Positions 48,251 through 48,610 of a stretch of 48,610 bases of DNA are shown here, in pieces. This stretch comes from Companilactobacillus suantsaicola (GTDB lineage Bacteria > Bacillota > Bacilli > Lactobacillales > Lactobacillaceae), in assembly GCF_004745525.1 (NCBI RefSeq), contig NZ_RKLY01000021.1, positions 1 to 48,610 on the forward strand, given 5' to 3'. Numbering within the stretch: position 1 is the first letter of the stretch; every line of letters starts with the position of its first letter. The notes below the pieces were generated by a model. That model was not told the origin of the DNA, searched no databases, and saw only the letters and a list, made by a program, of their open reading frames with translations. The position numbers were made by a program, and so were the translations under genes.

Positions 48251-48288
48251 GATACAGCCGTATTTTGTATATGGCTGTATTTTTTTTG
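48251..48288 (+). terminator. intrinsic terminator of gpmA
   Basis: ATACAGCC pairs with GGCTGTAT, followed by a run of T. From here to 48581 (about 290 bp) I see no gene or clear element. Confidence 0.92.
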
Positions 48289-48581
48289 CCTTTTTGGGAC
48301 GCTACGGACGCTATTTGGTCGCCAAATTCACAATCCATTCATAGAGGATGAAATACATATTCCAGCCATTTTCAATAGAAAGCGAAGTCATTGAATAAAG
48401 AAGTATTTAATGAAAGTGTAAGCGGGAGATAGAAATATTCCATAATATTATGTGTGGTCTTTTTTACTTGTAATGAGTGATTACGCTATTTTTTCGTAAG
48501 CAGTAAATAACCGACCGTATTCTCTCGGTCCACAATAAGCGATATGATTACCTCATCAAAATAAATGGTGAGGTATTTTTA

Positions 48582-48610
48582 ATGGACGAAAAGCCGGATA
48601 TTGTAAAAGT
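48582..48610 (+). CDS. start of a gene running off the window
   Basis: ATG 48582 begins MDEKPDIVK and stays open to the edge. A GGTGAGG site lies at 48567-48573, partly inside a TACCTCA/TGAGGTA hairpin (about 48549-48575). Too short to identify. Confidence 0.45.

Overview
The window looks like chromosomal DNA of a low-GC lactic acid bacterium, most likely Companilactobacillus (the former Lactobacillus alimentarius/farciminis group). The main reason is a large set of surface proteins ending in SLAP-type wall-binding units (pattern NRxL...W..D....G..YYRVATNEWV), together with an S-layer-like gene, pyruvate oxidase, a ComK/ComX-type competence pair and small DUF1659/DUF2922 proteins. The genus call is inference. 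I see no rRNA, tRNA, transposase, phage gene or CRISPR array.

Layout. 1-8.6 kb: partial MarR regulator and proB on the minus strand, two small unknown genes, a repeat-rich 1.3 kb gap, an esterase, a MarR-MFS efflux operon, a MenE-like ligase divergent from a hotdog thioesterase, and a DUF308 membrane protein. 9.1-20.6 kb: pyruvate oxidase, a 2395-residue repeat-built surface protein, an APC amino acid permease and a small acidic protein. 20.6-23.3 kb: a three-gene minus-strand module (MqsR-like toxin, XRE antitoxin with a long C-terminal tail, SecB-like chaperone) framed by about 450-bp direct repeats; I read it as a toxin-antitoxin-chaperone (TAC) module. 23.5-27.9 kb: SLAP protein, lipoprotein, DUF1659/DUF2922 pair and the S-layer protein. 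28-34 kb: LevR-type activator, a sigma-54 promoter and a mannose-family PTS operon ending in an MgtC-like gene. 34-39.6 kb: orphan solute-binding-like protein, DUF2442 protein, acyltransferase, a SLAP unit without signal peptide, and a GH73 glucosaminidase. 39.9-42.4 kb: ComK homologue behind a LexA-like box, ComX-like sigma factor, and an amidase. 42.5-48.6 kb: lipoprotein-YdcF-AI-2E-family operon, an Asn/Gln-rich protein, gpmA, and the start of one more gene.

Between the genes lies a dispersed family of about 160-bp elements (eight copies, here called element C). They fold into the same branched shape, and several helices change sequence while keeping complementarity. A second, shorter family (element D, two copies) begins directly after two stop codons. 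Three C pairs point away from each other. One pair of same-orientation copies sits inside the direct repeats around the TAC module. I do not recognise either family.

Working together: six genes carry SLAP units, so much of the window builds or remodels an S-layer-type envelope (S-layer protein, large adhesin-like protein, glucosaminidase, amidase). The LevR/sigma-54 operon handles sugar uptake. The comK-comX pair may tie competence to DNA damage through the LexA-like site.
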